Positions 7,567 to 17,928 are shown, numbered from the stretch's first letter. The stretch: DNA of 64,000 nt from BNXB01 sp031556375 (GCA_031556375.1 JAVBTA010000011.1:1-64000), one strand, 5' to 3'. The notes: generated from the letters alone by a model not told the origin. A program made the numbers and translations.

Positions 7567-7595
7567 CCCTCTGTTTATCAGGGGGTTTATTTTTC
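7567..7595 (+). terminator. Intrinsic terminator after the Fic gene, similar to the tRNA terminator
   Basis: CCCTCTG, loop TTTAT, CAGGGGG, then TTTATTTTT. The sequence ACCCTCTGnTTnTCAGGGGGTTT is shared with the hairpin at 5969-5992. It could be a duplicated boundary of an inserted element. Confidence 0.75.
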
Positions 7596-7605
7596 TATAT
7601 GCTTA

Positions 7606-7984
7606 TGAACGGAAATGACAAACAACGTGTTATCCAAAATTCAAACTCATTTTAGGGAAATACTTAAAAAAAGGAATCACTTGTTTTAAGTGCGGAAATG
7701 TGATACAAACTTACGAAGAAAAAGAAACTGATGTCAGAATTGCAACACAGATTATAGCTGATGCTTATCAAAAAAATTGTGAATTTGCAATTGTGGTTTC
7801 TGCAGATAGTGATATGATCCCTGCTATCGAATTAGCAAAAGAGGCTAAACAAAAAATATTTGTTTATTTTCCCCCTAATCAATATTCAAGTAATTTGGCT
7901 ACTTTAGGTATTGGAATTCCTTTGCTATTACAACGATATGAGGCTCGTTTCAAGCAATCGCTTCTTCCCGACACAGTAGTTTAA
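7606..7984 (+). pseudogene. NYN-domain (PIN-like nuclease) gene, 5'-truncated and frameshifted
   Basis: The open frame from 7619 encodes a stretch with a CFKCG zinc-type pair, then EEKETDVRIATQIIADA and IVVSADSDMIPAIELAKE, ending in FVYFPPN. These are the second half of NYN/LabA-type proteins, where the Asp of TDV and of ADSD belong to the metal-binding PIN-like active site. The first half, with the first catalytic Asp, is missing. Just upstream the other frame reads GNDKQRVIQNS up to a TAG, consistent with a frameshift in the preceding helix. The only start in frame would be GTG at 7700. I regard it as broken. Confidence 0.7.
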
Positions 7985-8336
7985 AAGAAAGTGGATTCAG
8001 CCTTGCAATTCCTTCAAAATGGAAATCTTTCCAGCCAACAATATAAATCTAGTTGTTTCAATCTAAATATCTTTCTGGTTTCTACGAACACTTACGATTT
8101 CACCCATAAAACCCCTGCCGCTTGAAAACAGGGGTAATTTCAAATTCTGGTTTTATATGGCTTGAAGCGTTTTTTTCTTTCTTTTCACGTTTTGTAATCT
8201 TGTGGAATCTTTTCTTATTTTTCTTTCGATGTTATTAATGGAATCTTTCTTTGCTTCACACTCTCGCTCATAATATTCTACTTTCTCTATTTGTCGAAAA
8301 TCATTATAAGTGTATTGTTGTGCATTTCAAATAGTA
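7985..8336. other. Gap with a start-less coiled-coil frame and a hairpin
   Basis: On the minus strand 8326-8153 is an open frame of 57 codons with no Met or other good start, rich in Lys and Glu (EYYERECEAKKDSINNIER), looking like a stranded C-terminal coiled coil. At 8111-8135, ACCCCTG and CAGGGGT form a 7-bp stem with four T after it on the minus strand, a possible weak terminator for the metalloprotease gene. No other feature is seen. Confidence 0.35.
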
Positions 8337-11300
8337 TCAGTTCACGATTATCTTGAGCGTCTTGATTTTTCCACTTCCTAATCGAACCTGCATCAGGTAA
8401 GTTCCTGAAGGTAAATCAACTCGGCATTGGGATTTTTGGCTTTTAAGAAATTCTTTTTTCACCACCTGTCCCGATATATTAAAGAACAACAACTCTGCTG
8501 ATGTATTTTCAATTCCCAGGTCTATTGTCAAAATACCTCCTCTAGTAACCGGATTCGGAAATATGTTTACTAAATTATCGGATAATATTTTATCTTTTCC
8601 TGCAAAATTTATCACGACTATCGTATTGGATTTATCCGATTCATTTTCTCCGTAAAGAGCTGAAACACCATAAATATATGTTCCGTTATTAGCTAACGTC
8701 TCTGTAAAATTTAGATTATTTGTATTTCCGACAACCTGATTATCTCTATAAATTTTGTAACCGGACAAAGTATACGGAAATTCAAGAATACCGGCAATAC
8801 ACCAGTTATTGGTAAACGATGCATTCAGATCGGATGCCTGTCCCCATTTTCCACCGGAGTAAACCAGATTTCCTTTTCCCGCTACTGCCTGAGTATCATC
8901 AAAACTGGCGGCATACTCTCCTGCGGCAGAAATACAATGAACTCCAATCCACAATTCTTCATATATATCCAATTTAACAGGAGTATTCAAAACAACCTCT
9001 TGCCATTCTCTGGCTTTGATCGGAGTTACAGGCTGATCCATTAAGAGTCTGCCTGCGGCAACTGAATTTCCTCCTTGCCAAATACGGATAGAGTATGTAC
9101 TCGTTGTATTTCCCGGAATAAATTTCACCTTTGTCAATTGTGTTCCGTTTTGAGTTGTCAGATCTCCGGCTGCAAAACGAATCGCGATATCAATATCAAG
9201 AGTAGCTGTCTTATTTCCGATTGTTCCGCCATATGTATTGGAGGAATATGCTATTTGTCCTCCCTTCTCTTGAGGTTTAGTCCAACTTAAACTTACAGTT
9301 CGTTGATTAACATCAGCAAGCAACTGATTGACAGGAGAGTATGGATTTACAGGCTGCGTGGAATTTGCTGCGACACAAACTTGTTCCGATTCGCAATCTC
9401 CGTAAACGGCAGAAACACAATAAACATGTCCTCCTTGTGGTACATTCTCATCAGTGAAAGACCGCGCTTTCACATTTTCAATCAATTTTCCATCCCGATA
9501 AATTTTAAATCCGGAAAGAACTGATTTTGTTGATCTCAATTCATCCGCATTGGAGAAGTGCATATCAATGGGATTCGATTCAACAGGCAGATCTGCGATT
9601 TCAAATTTAGTTTCCGGAGCACGACCAAGCCAGGTGGCTACAGAAGACTTCAATTCAGGAGCCTCGAGAAAACCGCCTAAATACCAATTAAAATCACTTA
9701 CAGAATACCATTTATCAATATATACCAGATTTCGAGAAGGCGCCGCGGGACCTGCATCACTTGCCGCAGGATAAATACCGGTAATGACGGTAGCGGTGAT
9801 ATTACATTCTATTCCCATCCAATACTCGTTATCATTATCTTCAATTACAACCGGATTTATCAAAGCGACATCCATCATGGAAGAAGCCGTGAATGAGGTT
9901 ACTTTTTGTTCTGTTATCAACGTCGGATCTTCCGCCTCGGGAGATACAGCCCAAACTTTGATCGTATATTCACATGAAGCCGTTGACGCAAAAAAACGTA
10001 TTTTTGTCAATGTACTTCCACGCATATCTTTTAAATCCTCCGTTGTCCATCGGGAAACATATGTAAATTTTCTCTGATTAGTGTATCCTCTGGTATATTT
10101 AATCTCATTAGCGTGATTAATCCAGCCTCCATCAAAAGCAGAGTTCCATGACAATGAAATCGAATTTCCTTTAGAAATCGCAGATAAATTCTTAATAGGA
10201 GAACAATCTATTTTATGGCCCGTAACCTGAATAGAAGCGCACTGCTTCGTTGATTCTGAAACACCATAAATCGGAGCCACACAATAAGTATAAGTTCCCG
10301 CTGAAACGCCATGCTGCGTATAACTTTGAGCTGATCCGTCATTCAATATAATCAAAGTTTGATCATTCCGATAAATTGCATATTTATCAGGCACCGCACC
10401 CTGAGGCAAGTCCCAGGATATAGTTACATCCTGTTCGTTGACACTAGTTCTGAGATTTTCAACAGTTGCACCGGATTTCATAAAAGAGAACGAAATCAAT
10501 TTATTTTCCTCCTTTATTTCAGTAATAGGTTTAGAAGTATTGTTTCCATCCCATGATTTCGCAGACGGGGTAGAATAATCTGTAAATGCCTCGTTACCAG
10601 ACGACCCCGGGAAAGGACAACCTCCTGAATTAATACTACCATAGGAAGCCGGATCTAAATATGGCATTGATACTGAGGAAGATGCACATACCGGATATAC
10701 CTGCTGAGGATGAGTCGCATTACTTACCGAATTTCCGGACGCTTTTGCAGAGACTCTGTATATTAACAAACCGCTTCCGGGAAGATATGAATCAAATCCC
10801 GCTTTTTGTCTATTTTCCAAAATAAAATATTCACCGGATGTAGTTGTATTAACTTTATACGCTACCGGATTTTCCGCCGAATTCAACATTCCTGAAACAG
10901 AAGTCTCTGAATTCAACTCTGTTGGAGTAACCCATCCAAAAACAATTTTCTGATACATATTAATATGGGCAGGAGATATCCCATTGTAATTCCAGCTACC
11001 ACCAGCCATCAGATCCCAGTTCCCGGTTCCGACAAATTCTCCTCCGGTAGCGTCGTTTGTATCATAATAGTCAGGCGCACCAAACACATGACAAAGTTCG
11101 TGGCAGATAACCCCAATATTCGTAATATTATCACCCGAATTACTTTTCAACTCGGGAGAACAGGAATAAATACTCAATCTCTTAGATCCAAATGTCAACG
11201 CCGGAGAATAGCCGGATTTATGAGCCCAGATACAGTCAGTTCCCCCACCCGCTTCTTCACCATAACCAGCATAAAGAAAATGGAATGTATCAATAGTTCC

Positions 11301-12065
11301 ATCTCCATCGTTATCATAATCCGCGGGATTTACAGAAAGACCGGTAAATGCAAAATTCGCAGCTTCCTGAGCTAATTCCCTTACATTCTTATCTTTTTGG
11401 GTTGTTCCATCATTTCCCCCGTAGTATTTCCAATCCTTAGAAGCCGTATAAGGTCCTACTACAGTAACTATCAATTCCAGTTTACCATACGAATTCTCCA
11501 GATAAAAATCCCGGACACTACCTCGGGCTCCATTAGCACTGTAACCAACCTGATTCATTAGCTGTTCAAACTCGTCCACAGTATGTGTAAATGGTTTATC
11601 CGGAAACCCGATCAAAGCGCAAATAGCCTTGGCTTGTCCTGTAGTAGCTCGCAGTTTAGGAAGCAAAGCTACTGACAAGGCCTGTTGTTCCATCTCACTT
11701 ATTTCACGAAACATTCTTATTTGAGAAGAACTATACCGCAATCCTTTTTTTATAGTTCCCTTAAATTCAGACAAATCTGCCGATCTTAGGGCCACATCTT
11801 GAAAAACCACTTCTGATGGCACCATGTCCCCTTTTTCATCCTGAACAGCATAAACAATATACTTGTCTTTGCCATACAACAATGAATATCCATCCATAGA
11901 CTCCATCCATTTAACATTCTCATCTCCTTTTAACTTTATGGTTATTTCGGTTCCATCCGGCTGTTTTATTTTTACCGGATTCGGATCTGCAGGAGATGCA
12001 CATACATTCTGAATCGCCAATATACATACTCCTATGAAAACAAAAGTAACTATCCCCTTAAACAT
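8337..12065 (-). CDS. Secreted M6-family metalloprotease with repeat domains and type IX sorting domain
   Basis: 1242 residues from the ATG at 12065; the frame runs 28 codons further upstream but the signal peptide MFKGIVTFVF begins here. Order: signal peptide (1-23), propeptide with the SLLYGKDKYIVYAV region, M6 catalytic domain with HELCH at 322-326 (zinc site HExxH) and a Ca-type loop DYDNDGDGTID at 249-259, three fibronectin-III-like modules (YAIYRND, FKIYRDGK, YKIYRDNQ) alternating with two cleaved-adhesin-like beta domains, and a Por sorting domain beginning IFPNPVTRG. It should be exported by the type IX system and act outside the cell. It lies 28 bp after nhaD and may share its transcript. 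Confidence 0.9.
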   Translation of the reverse strand: MFKGIVTFVFIGVCILAIQNVCASPADPNPVKIKQPDGTEITIKLKGDENVKWMESMDGYSLLYGKDKYIVYAVQDEKGDMVPSEVVFQDVALRSADLSEFKGTIKKGLRYSSSQIRMFREISEMEQQALSVALLPKLRATTGQAKAICALIGFPDKPFTHTVDEFEQLMNQVGYSANGARGSVRDFYLENSYGKLELIVTVVGPYTASKDWKYYGGNDGTTQKDKNVRELAQEAANFAFTGLSVNPADYDNDGDGTIDTFHFLYAGYGEEAGGGTDCIWAHKSGYSPALTFGSKRLSIYSCSPELKSNSGDNITNIGVICHELCHVFGAPDYYDTNDATGGEFVGTGNWDLMAGGSWNYNGISPAHINMYQKIVFGWVTPTELNSETSVSGMLNSAENPVAYKVNTTTSGEYFILENRQKAGFDSYLPGSGLLIYRVSAKASGNSVSNATHPQQVYPVCASSSVSMPYLDPASYGSINSGGCPFPGSSGNEAFTDYSTPSAKSWDGNNTSKPITEIKEENKLISFSFMKSGATVENLRTSVNEQDVTISWDLPQGAVPDKYAIYRNDQTLIILNDGSAQSYTQHGVSAGTYTYCVAPIYGVSESTKQCASIQVTGHKIDCSPIKNLSAISKGNSISLSWNSAFDGGWINHANEIKYTRGYTNQRKFTYVSRWTTEDLKDMRGSTLTKIRFFASTASCEYTIKVWAVSPEAEDPTLITEQKVTSFTASSMMDVALINPVVIEDNDNEYWMGIECNITATVITGIYPAASDAGPAAPSRNLVYIDKWYSVSDFNWYLGGFLEAPELKSSVATWLGRAPETKFEIADLPVESNPIDMHFSNADELRSTKSVLSGFKIYRDGKLIENVKARSFTDENVPQGGHVYCVSAVYGDCESEQVCVAANSTQPVNPYSPVNQLLADVNQRTVSLSWTKPQEKGGQIAYSSNTYGGTIGNKTATLDIDIAIRFAAGDLTTQNGTQLTKVKFIPGNTTSTYSIRIWQGGNSVAAGRLLMDQPVTPIKAREWQEVVLNTPVKLDIYEELWIGVHCISAAGEYAASFDDTQAVAGKGNLVYSGGKWGQASDLNASFTNNWCIAGILEFPYTLSGYKIYRDNQVVGNTNNLNFTETLANNGTYIYGVSALYGENESDKSNTIVVINFAGKDKILSDNLVNIFPNPVTRGGILTIDLGIENTSAELLFFNISGQVVKKEFLKSQKSQCRVDLPSGTYLMQVRLGSGKIKTLKIIVN

Positions 12066-12093
12066 AAAAATGTGTGTGTGAAATTTATAAAAG

Positions 12094-13440
12094 CTAATGA
12101 AACAAACCTCGCTGCAGAATATACACTGCACATCCCGCCAGATATCCAACGAGTGCGAGTAGTGATATTTTTTTCAAATACCAGATAAAATCAATTTTTT
12201 CCATACCCATTACCGCTACACCGGCAGCTGATCCAATAATAAGAATACTACCTCCCGTTCCGGCGGCATAAGCCAAAAATTCCCAGAAATAGTGATCCAT
12301 TGGGAAATCATACATTCCCATTGCACCAGCAACTAAAGGTACATTATCCACAATTGAAGAAAGAGCGCCAATAATACTGGTAATCAGATAATATTTACCG
12401 GGTTCTTCCATTGGGATCTTATCTAACGATTGAGAAAGCATTCCTAACTGACCACAAGTTTGCATTGCTGCAACAGCCATCAGGATCCCTAGGAAAAATA
12501 AAATACTGGGAGTATCGATCTTTTGCAAAATTGAACTGACAGCCAGGTGATGCCTGTTATCACTAATACTTCTTTTGTTTAAAATTTCAGTACAAACCCA
12601 AAGGATACCAAGTCCCCCCAACATTCCCAAATAAGGAGGAAGGTGGGTAATCGTTTTGAAAACCGGGACAAAAAGCAATGCTCCTACACCTAAAAAGAAA
12701 ATAAAATTACGTTCAAATTTACTTATACTTGCTTTCGTATGATCAGTAGTAATACCCGGTTTTTGTATTGTACCTTTCATGGTGAAAGTCAGGAAGGCAA
12801 GTGGAACAACGATAGAAACTAAACTTGGGATGAAAGTCATCAGGATGATATTCGCAGCACTGATTTTTCCGCCAATCCACAGCATAATCGTAGTAACATC
12901 CCCAATAGGGGACCAGGCTCCTCCGGCATTAGCCGCAAGAATTACGATTCCGGCAAACATCCAGCGGTCTTTTTTATCCGAGATCAATTTTCTCAATAAT
13001 GCAATCATTACAATAGATGTAGTCAGATTATCCAGGACAGCCGACATGAAGAATGTGAGCATCCCGATAATCCAAAGTAGACTTGTCTTTTTGGTCGTTG
13101 TAATTTTATCTGTAATTATATTAAAACCTCCATGTGTATCGACAATCTCAACAATGGTCATAGCGCCTAACAAAAAGAACAGGATCTCTGCCACCTCGCC
13201 CAAATGTTCCAATAAAGGCCCGTGTGTAAGCCAGGAAGCAAATGTAGCATCAGGATTACTGGAATGAAATTCCTGGAATACAGGAAAGACAGGGTAACCG
13301 GAAGGATCTCCCAGTACGAACAGCACCCACATCAGAGTCCCAAGTATTAATGCTGTTGCCGATTTATTTACGTGCAAAGGATGCTCAAGAGCAATACAAG
13401 CGTAGCCTATAACAAAGACCACAATCATCAAATAAAACAT
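12094..13440 (-). CDS. nhaD: NhaD-type Na+/H+ antiporter
   Basis: 448 residues with about 12 hydrophobic segments. Characteristic stretches of the NhaD/ArsB superfamily are visible: ILFFLLGAMTIVEIVDTHGGF, SAVLDNLTTSIVM, GGAWSPIGDVTTIMLW and SIVDNVPLVAGAMGM, the last three carrying the conserved Asp, Thr and Asn residues of ion binding. It sits in the inner membrane and exchanges Na+ (or Li+) for protons, giving salt and pH tolerance. Transcribed just before the metalloprotease gene. The family is clear; ion preference cannot be read. Confidence 0.9.
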   Translation of the reverse strand: MFYLMIVVFVIGYACIALEHPLHVNKSATALILGTLMWVLFVLGDPSGYPVFPVFQEFHSSNPDATFASWLTHGPLLEHLGEVAEILFFLLGAMTIVEIVDTHGGFNIITDKITTTKKTSLLWIIGMLTFFMSAVLDNLTTSIVMIALLRKLISDKKDRWMFAGIVILAANAGGAWSPIGDVTTIMLWIGGKISAANIILMTFIPSLVSIVVPLAFLTFTMKGTIQKPGITTDHTKASISKFERNFIFFLGVGALLFVPVFKTITHLPPYLGMLGGLGILWVCTEILNKRSISDNRHHLAVSSILQKIDTPSILFFLGILMAVAAMQTCGQLGMLSQSLDKIPMEEPGKYYLITSIIGALSSIVDNVPLVAGAMGMYDFPMDHYFWEFLAYAAGTGGSILIIGSAAGVAVMGMEKIDFIWYLKKISLLALVGYLAGCAVYILQRGLFH

Positions 13441-13561
13441 GATAATAGATTTTCAGATTAAACTTAAAAGCGCAAAGAATCACCCTAGCATATTAAAGTG
13501 TCCCTTACGCCTATTCCTTTTATTTATTAAATTAATTATCAAGTCGGCATTCGCCAACTAT

Positions 13562-13948
13562 TTATTTCTTTTCAGACAGAGTTTTGATTGCGTCTGTCAA
13601 TTTAGTTTTTGCATCATCCCAACGTTTTTTCTGATCCGCATCAAAATCTACGGCAAAACGATCCATATCGGCATCAAACTGTTGTTTTTGTTGAGACAAT
13701 TTAGAATAATCTCCTGCTACGGAGACATCTCCTGCTTTCATTTTTTTAATAACCTCAACATAACTTGTAACATAACTTTCAAATTCTTTCAATGTTTTTT
13801 CAGCATCAGCAGTTTCTCCTGCCGGAGCTGCTTTTAGCTCTGTTGTTTCCGGAGCTTGTTCCGTTTTTTCCTCTTTCTTACTTCCGCCACAGGCAGCAAA
13901 TGAAATCATTAATACTCCTGCAAAAAGGATTGTAACTATTTTCTTCAT
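13562..13948 (-). CDS. Small lipoprotein, DUF-type, Lys/Glu-rich
   Basis: 128 residues. Signal peptide with lipobox SFAACG, so Cys20 should be lipidated, followed by an acidic-basic linker (GSKKEEKTEQAPE). The remainder is predicted helical (EFESYVTSYVEVIKKMKAGD, then QQKQQFDADMD) and resembles small helical Bacteroidota lipoproteins of unknown function. It has its own promoter and stands alone between nhaD and the transglycosylase gene. Confidence 0.8.
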   Translation of the reverse strand: MKKIVTILFAGVLMISFAACGGSKKEEKTEQAPETTELKAAPAGETADAEKTLKEFESYVTSYVEVIKKMKAGDVSVAGDYSKLSQQKQQFDADMDRFAVDFDADQKKRWDDAKTKLTDAIKTLSEKK

Positions 13949-13982
13949 ACTATCAGACTTTAAAGTAAATTTATACTTGCCA

Positions 13983-14012
13983 CAAAGTTATACAAAATAT
14001 TGAATTATCAAA
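13983..14012 (-). promoter_or_regulatory. Promoter of the small lipoprotein gene
   Basis: Minus strand TTTG (14012-14009), 18 bp, TAACTTTG (13990-13983); about 35 bp before the ATG at 13948. Confidence 0.7.
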
Positions 14013-14052
14013 TCTAAAACGATCTATTTCGTTACCTCTCTTATTTCTAAAC

Positions 14053-15441
14053 TTACTTTTTCCCTTCTTCTTTATAATATTCCCATCTTTTCACGACATC
14101 TTCTACATAATTAATAGTCTCCGCCGCACGAAAATATCCATACCGGCAAACACTGTCATTATAATACTCCGGCAAACGCTTCAGTTTCAGGCATTCTTCT
14201 ACATTATCAGTCCATATCTGGGGATCCTTACCTGTTTTACGAGCCAGAGCCTGCGCATCGAACACGTGTCCTTGCCCGGCATTATACGATGCTAGAATAA
14301 ATTTTCGTCTTTCTTCTTCATTCGTAAAATCAGAGAAATTCTTTTTCAATTGTTGAATATATTTCACTGAGGCATTAATATTACCCTCCGGATTGGATCT
14401 GAGTGAAGGATTAAGACCATAAGCACGGGCTGTTCTCGGCATCAGCCCCATCAAACCGGAAGCTCCGGCCCAGGAAACACACAAGGTATCAAACTTCGAC
14501 TCCTGATAAGCAATCGAAGCCAATAATCGCCAATCCCAATCTATAGTTTTAGCATATTTCTTAAATAAATTATCATAGGGGGAAATCTGATTTTTAGATA
14601 AGACCGGAAACATATCCTCATCGGAAAGTTTGCTCATTTCAAAATACCGCTTCATTATAGCCTGATAGCGAGGCACATTTTTATTCCGTTCAAACCAATC
14701 ATCCAATGCTTCTGCTAATTTGGGAGATGACTTATTTACAGCCCATGACGACCGTTGCGGATGGCTGACCTTAAGAGCCAGGTTCAACCTCGGATAATAA
14801 GTCCGGTTAAGTTGAGCAACATCATAATCGCTAATTGTATACTTTATTTTGCCGGAATAGACCATACCGATTAAATCTTCCACAGTAACAGTATCCATTC
14901 CAATCTCCCGGATAATAATACCGCCTCCCAGTTCCTCATTCAGATTAACTAACCGGTCGTATTGCTTACTTCCTTTAATCACCCATACTTCTTGCCCTAT
15001 CATATCAGTAACATCTTTTAAAACCGAATCTTTGGGTATTGATTTTTGAACGACAACCTGTTCATTAACAGATTCTCTTCCACAGTAAAGTAATTCACTT
15101 TTCAATTTATTTGTAACAGGAACCTCATACGCAACCAAATCACCGTCTCCAGCCATAAGCATTTCAACCAGGCGATTTTCATTTTCAGCAATTTTTATAT
15201 TAATCTTAAGGTTATATGCATTAGCAAAATCTTCAAAAAACTCATACTCATACCCCATCGGTCTATCTTTATAAATAAAATATGAAATCGAGCTTGATAG
15301 TGTTATTGCAGTTATTTCTCCCGTATCAAGAATTTGGTCAAAATCTCTCACAACCGGCTTCGGATCGTGATTCCTCCAGCAGGCTGTGTACGATATCGTT
15401 ACGGAAAAGAAGAGTACACAAATGAAAAATTTAGTTTTCAT
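14053..15441 (-). CDS. mltF: MltF-type lytic transglycosylase with solute-binding domain
   Basis: 462 residues. The N-terminus has a signal peptide with a possible lipobox (YTACW). Residues ~35-265 form a periplasmic solute-binding (SBP3) domain, and ~285-450 an SLT lytic transglycosylase domain with catalytic Glu in AYQESKFD, the GLMGLMPRTA motif and ASYNAGQGHV. This two-domain order is MltF. The enzyme cleaves the MurNAc-GlcNAc bond of peptidoglycan to 1,6-anhydro ends. It closes a minus-strand run that begins with murI, so peptidoglycan synthesis and turnover genes are together here. Confidence 0.9.
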   Translation of the reverse strand: MKTKFFICVLFFSVTISYTACWRNHDPKPVVRDFDQILDTGEITAITLSSSISYFIYKDRPMGYEYEFFEDFANAYNLKINIKIAENENRLVEMLMAGDGDLVAYEVPVTNKLKSELLYCGRESVNEQVVVQKSIPKDSVLKDVTDMIGQEVWVIKGSKQYDRLVNLNEELGGGIIIREIGMDTVTVEDLIGMVYSGKIKYTISDYDVAQLNRTYYPRLNLALKVSHPQRSSWAVNKSSPKLAEALDDWFERNKNVPRYQAIMKRYFEMSKLSDEDMFPVLSKNQISPYDNLFKKYAKTIDWDWRLLASIAYQESKFDTLCVSWAGASGLMGLMPRTARAYGLNPSLRSNPEGNINASVKYIQQLKKNFSDFTNEEERRKFILASYNAGQGHVFDAQALARKTGKDPQIWTDNVEECLKLKRLPEYYNDSVCRYGYFRAAETINYVEDVVKRWEYYKEEGKK

Positions 15442-15483
15442 CAGTACAGTTTTATTCGCAAATATAACTGTTTTTTTTAAGGA

Positions 15484-17883
15484 TCAAAACTCTGCAGTGA
15501 GTTTGAAGTTAATTTGACGACCAGTGAGATAATTAGGAACTGCCCATTGGCGGCTATTAATATCCGAAATCCATGTATACGAGCTTACATTTTTGATATC
15601 CAGGAGGTTAAACACATCTACACCTAGCCATATGTTCTTAAAGAACCCCCAGAATTTTTTGTCTCGAGCTTCATCTTCCGGAGCCAACACACGATATGCC
15701 AACCCTATATCAACCCGGCGGTATCCCTTGGAACGAAAATTTTGCTCATACGAATAATCCGGAGAACTAAAGGGTAAACCATCCGACCAGATTGCATTCA
15801 GGCTTAATTTCAGACGATCATAGTTCGGCCAATAGTCCGTAAAGAAAAGAGAAATATTATAACGACGATCCGTTGGTAATGGAGATTTCTGACCATTCCA
15901 CTCCTGCTCCGCCTTCATCAAAGAAAAGTTAAGCCATGAATCGGCACCCGGAACAAATTGTCCGAACAATTTCAAATCCAGCCCGGTAGCATATCCTTTC
16001 GCAACATTTTTTCCATAGTAAGTTATCTTCACGTCATTTACCGTGTAAGGCACCAGATCATCCATTTTTTTGTAATACATTTCCGCCGTAAACCTAAACG
16101 GACGAGTATCGACTTTAAAAGTATAATCACCTCCCAATACAAAGTGGACTGAACGTTGTGATTTAATATCCTGATTCAATACAATATAAGAATTACCGGC
16201 TCCATCAGTTTCTGTCATCCGGAACTCTTTATAGAAAGGAGCCTGGTAATACAATCCTGAGGCTAAACGAAATGTAAAATTCTGGTTTTTTGAAGGAACA
16301 AATCCGATAGAACCCCTAGGACTGATAATCAGTTCTTCATTATAGTCCCAATAACTGGCCCGAAGACCCAAAGTGGCGGAAAACAACCCCTGTTCTATTC
16401 TGAATTTATATGTATCCTGAAGATATCCTGAAAAACGGTTGGATTGAAGATCATTTTCAGAATACAGGTTATTATAGACCCGCAATCTTTCTTCCTCATA
16501 TGGCAATGAATAGCCCATAGAGTCCCTCATATACCACTCCTTGATATGATCGTGCATAATTTCCCGTTGATAACCTAAAGCCCAACGTATATTATTGCCT
16601 CCAAATCGATGATCCCCGGATTGAGTTATATTGACAACTTCCGAACGTAAACGGTCACGGGCATGCTCATGAAATTTTCCGGTCCCGATAGGTATCGTTT
16701 CGGTATTCCCATCCGCCTCCACAATATCACTAAGCCAGTATTCCCCGCCAATATCATAGGTCTCCGTCTCATGCGATTGAAACGCGGTAAATTGTAAAGC
16801 AAGATTATTATCTTTATTGATTTTATACTTCAATGCTCCAGAACCGAAATAAGTAGAGAACTCGTCCTTTTCTCCCCCGTCATAAGCAACTTCAAAACTT
16901 TTGGAATTAGTTAACGTACCAAAAGAAGTGCTTCTTGTAGATGGAGTAAAGTTATATACATTTTTAGAAAAGTTCCCTAATAAACTTACCTCAAATTTAG
17001 GAGTCAATGAGTAAGTCATATAGGTTTGAAAATCCATGAAAGTAGGATCGTAATCGCCTTCTGTATCCAAAGTTTTCAATAATGTAGTTCCTCTTTTGTA
17101 ACGGAACCCTGTTACCTGTGTAAATTTCTCGGACGAACTACCGATATAGGCATTTGCACCAAGCATACTGGCAGTTACAGCTCCTTCAAAAGACTTCGGT
17201 TTCTTATAGATGACATCCAACACCGACGACATTTTATCGCCATAACAGGCATCATATCCTCCTGACGAAAACCTGACAGCTTCTGTCATATCCGGATTGA
17301 TAAAGCTCAACCCTTCCTGTTGTCCGCTTCGAATCAATAAGGGACGATAAACCTCCGTTCCGTTTACGTACACAATATTTTCATCGTAATTTCCACCTCT
17401 GACAGAATATTGTGACGACAATTCCGAATCTTTCGAAACACCTGTTCCCACAAAAACAATCTGGGTTTCAATACTACCTCCGTAAGGATCTACTATTCCT
17501 TTCAATTTAGAGGGATCGATATGCTGTACCGTACCCATATTAATCCGGCTTCCGGTAACAACAGCCGCGTCCAGTTCGATTGCAACACTTCGCATCCTTA
17601 CTCCCAAAGACATATCTCCATTAACCGAAGGAATGATCCGCTGGGTTGTATTATATCCGGGACAGGAGAATACCAGTGTACAGGAATCTCCCTTACTTAC
17701 TGATAATGAAAAACGCCCTTCACCATTAGTCATCGATCCGTTTAAAGCTCCACGTACCTGTACCCAGACCAACTCAAGAGGCAATCCATCGGTATCGACA
17801 ACGGTACCGGAAATTGTGGCTTTTTGCGCATGAATTACAAGCGGGGATAATAACAGGAATAATGTTATGAGGCGAAATTTCAT
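15484..17883 (-). CDS. TonB-dependent outer-membrane receptor
   Basis: 799 residues: signal peptide (HAQ near 20), a carboxypeptidase-regulatory-like beta domain (ATISGTVVDTDGLPL to about 95), plug domain with YSVRGGNYDENIVYVNGTEV, then a 22-strand barrel ending with aromatic F. No SusD partner is next to it. Barrel receptors of this type import a bound ligand with TonB energy; the ligand is not evident. The gene lies between the THUMP-like methyltransferase and mltF with spacings of about 45 bp, so it may be transcribed with murI. Confidence 0.9.
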   Translation of the reverse strand: MKFRLITLFLLLSPLVIHAQKATISGTVVDTDGLPLELVWVQVRGALNGSMTNGEGRFSLSVSKGDSCTLVFSCPGYNTTQRIIPSVNGDMSLGVRMRSVAIELDAAVVTGSRINMGTVQHIDPSKLKGIVDPYGGSIETQIVFVGTGVSKDSELSSQYSVRGGNYDENIVYVNGTEVYRPLLIRSGQQEGLSFINPDMTEAVRFSSGGYDACYGDKMSSVLDVIYKKPKSFEGAVTASMLGANAYIGSSSEKFTQVTGFRYKRGTTLLKTLDTEGDYDPTFMDFQTYMTYSLTPKFEVSLLGNFSKNVYNFTPSTRSTSFGTLTNSKSFEVAYDGGEKDEFSTYFGSGALKYKINKDNNLALQFTAFQSHETETYDIGGEYWLSDIVEADGNTETIPIGTGKFHEHARDRLRSEVVNITQSGDHRFGGNNIRWALGYQREIMHDHIKEWYMRDSMGYSLPYEEERLRVYNNLYSENDLQSNRFSGYLQDTYKFRIEQGLFSATLGLRASYWDYNEELIISPRGSIGFVPSKNQNFTFRLASGLYYQAPFYKEFRMTETDGAGNSYIVLNQDIKSQRSVHFVLGGDYTFKVDTRPFRFTAEMYYKKMDDLVPYTVNDVKITYYGKNVAKGYATGLDLKLFGQFVPGADSWLNFSLMKAEQEWNGQKSPLPTDRRYNISLFFTDYWPNYDRLKLSLNAIWSDGLPFSSPDYSYEQNFRSKGYRRVDIGLAYRVLAPEDEARDKKFWGFFKNIWLGVDVFNLLDIKNVSSYTWISDINSRQWAVPNYLTGRQINFKLTAEF

Positions 17884-17928
17884 TTATTTAATACTATGAT
17901 ACGAATAATTAACGAAAAGTGAACCGGA

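Noticed and set aside
13439..13837. 132-codon plus-strand ORF
   Set aside because: Antisense of the small lipoprotein gene, Phe-rich, no homology features.
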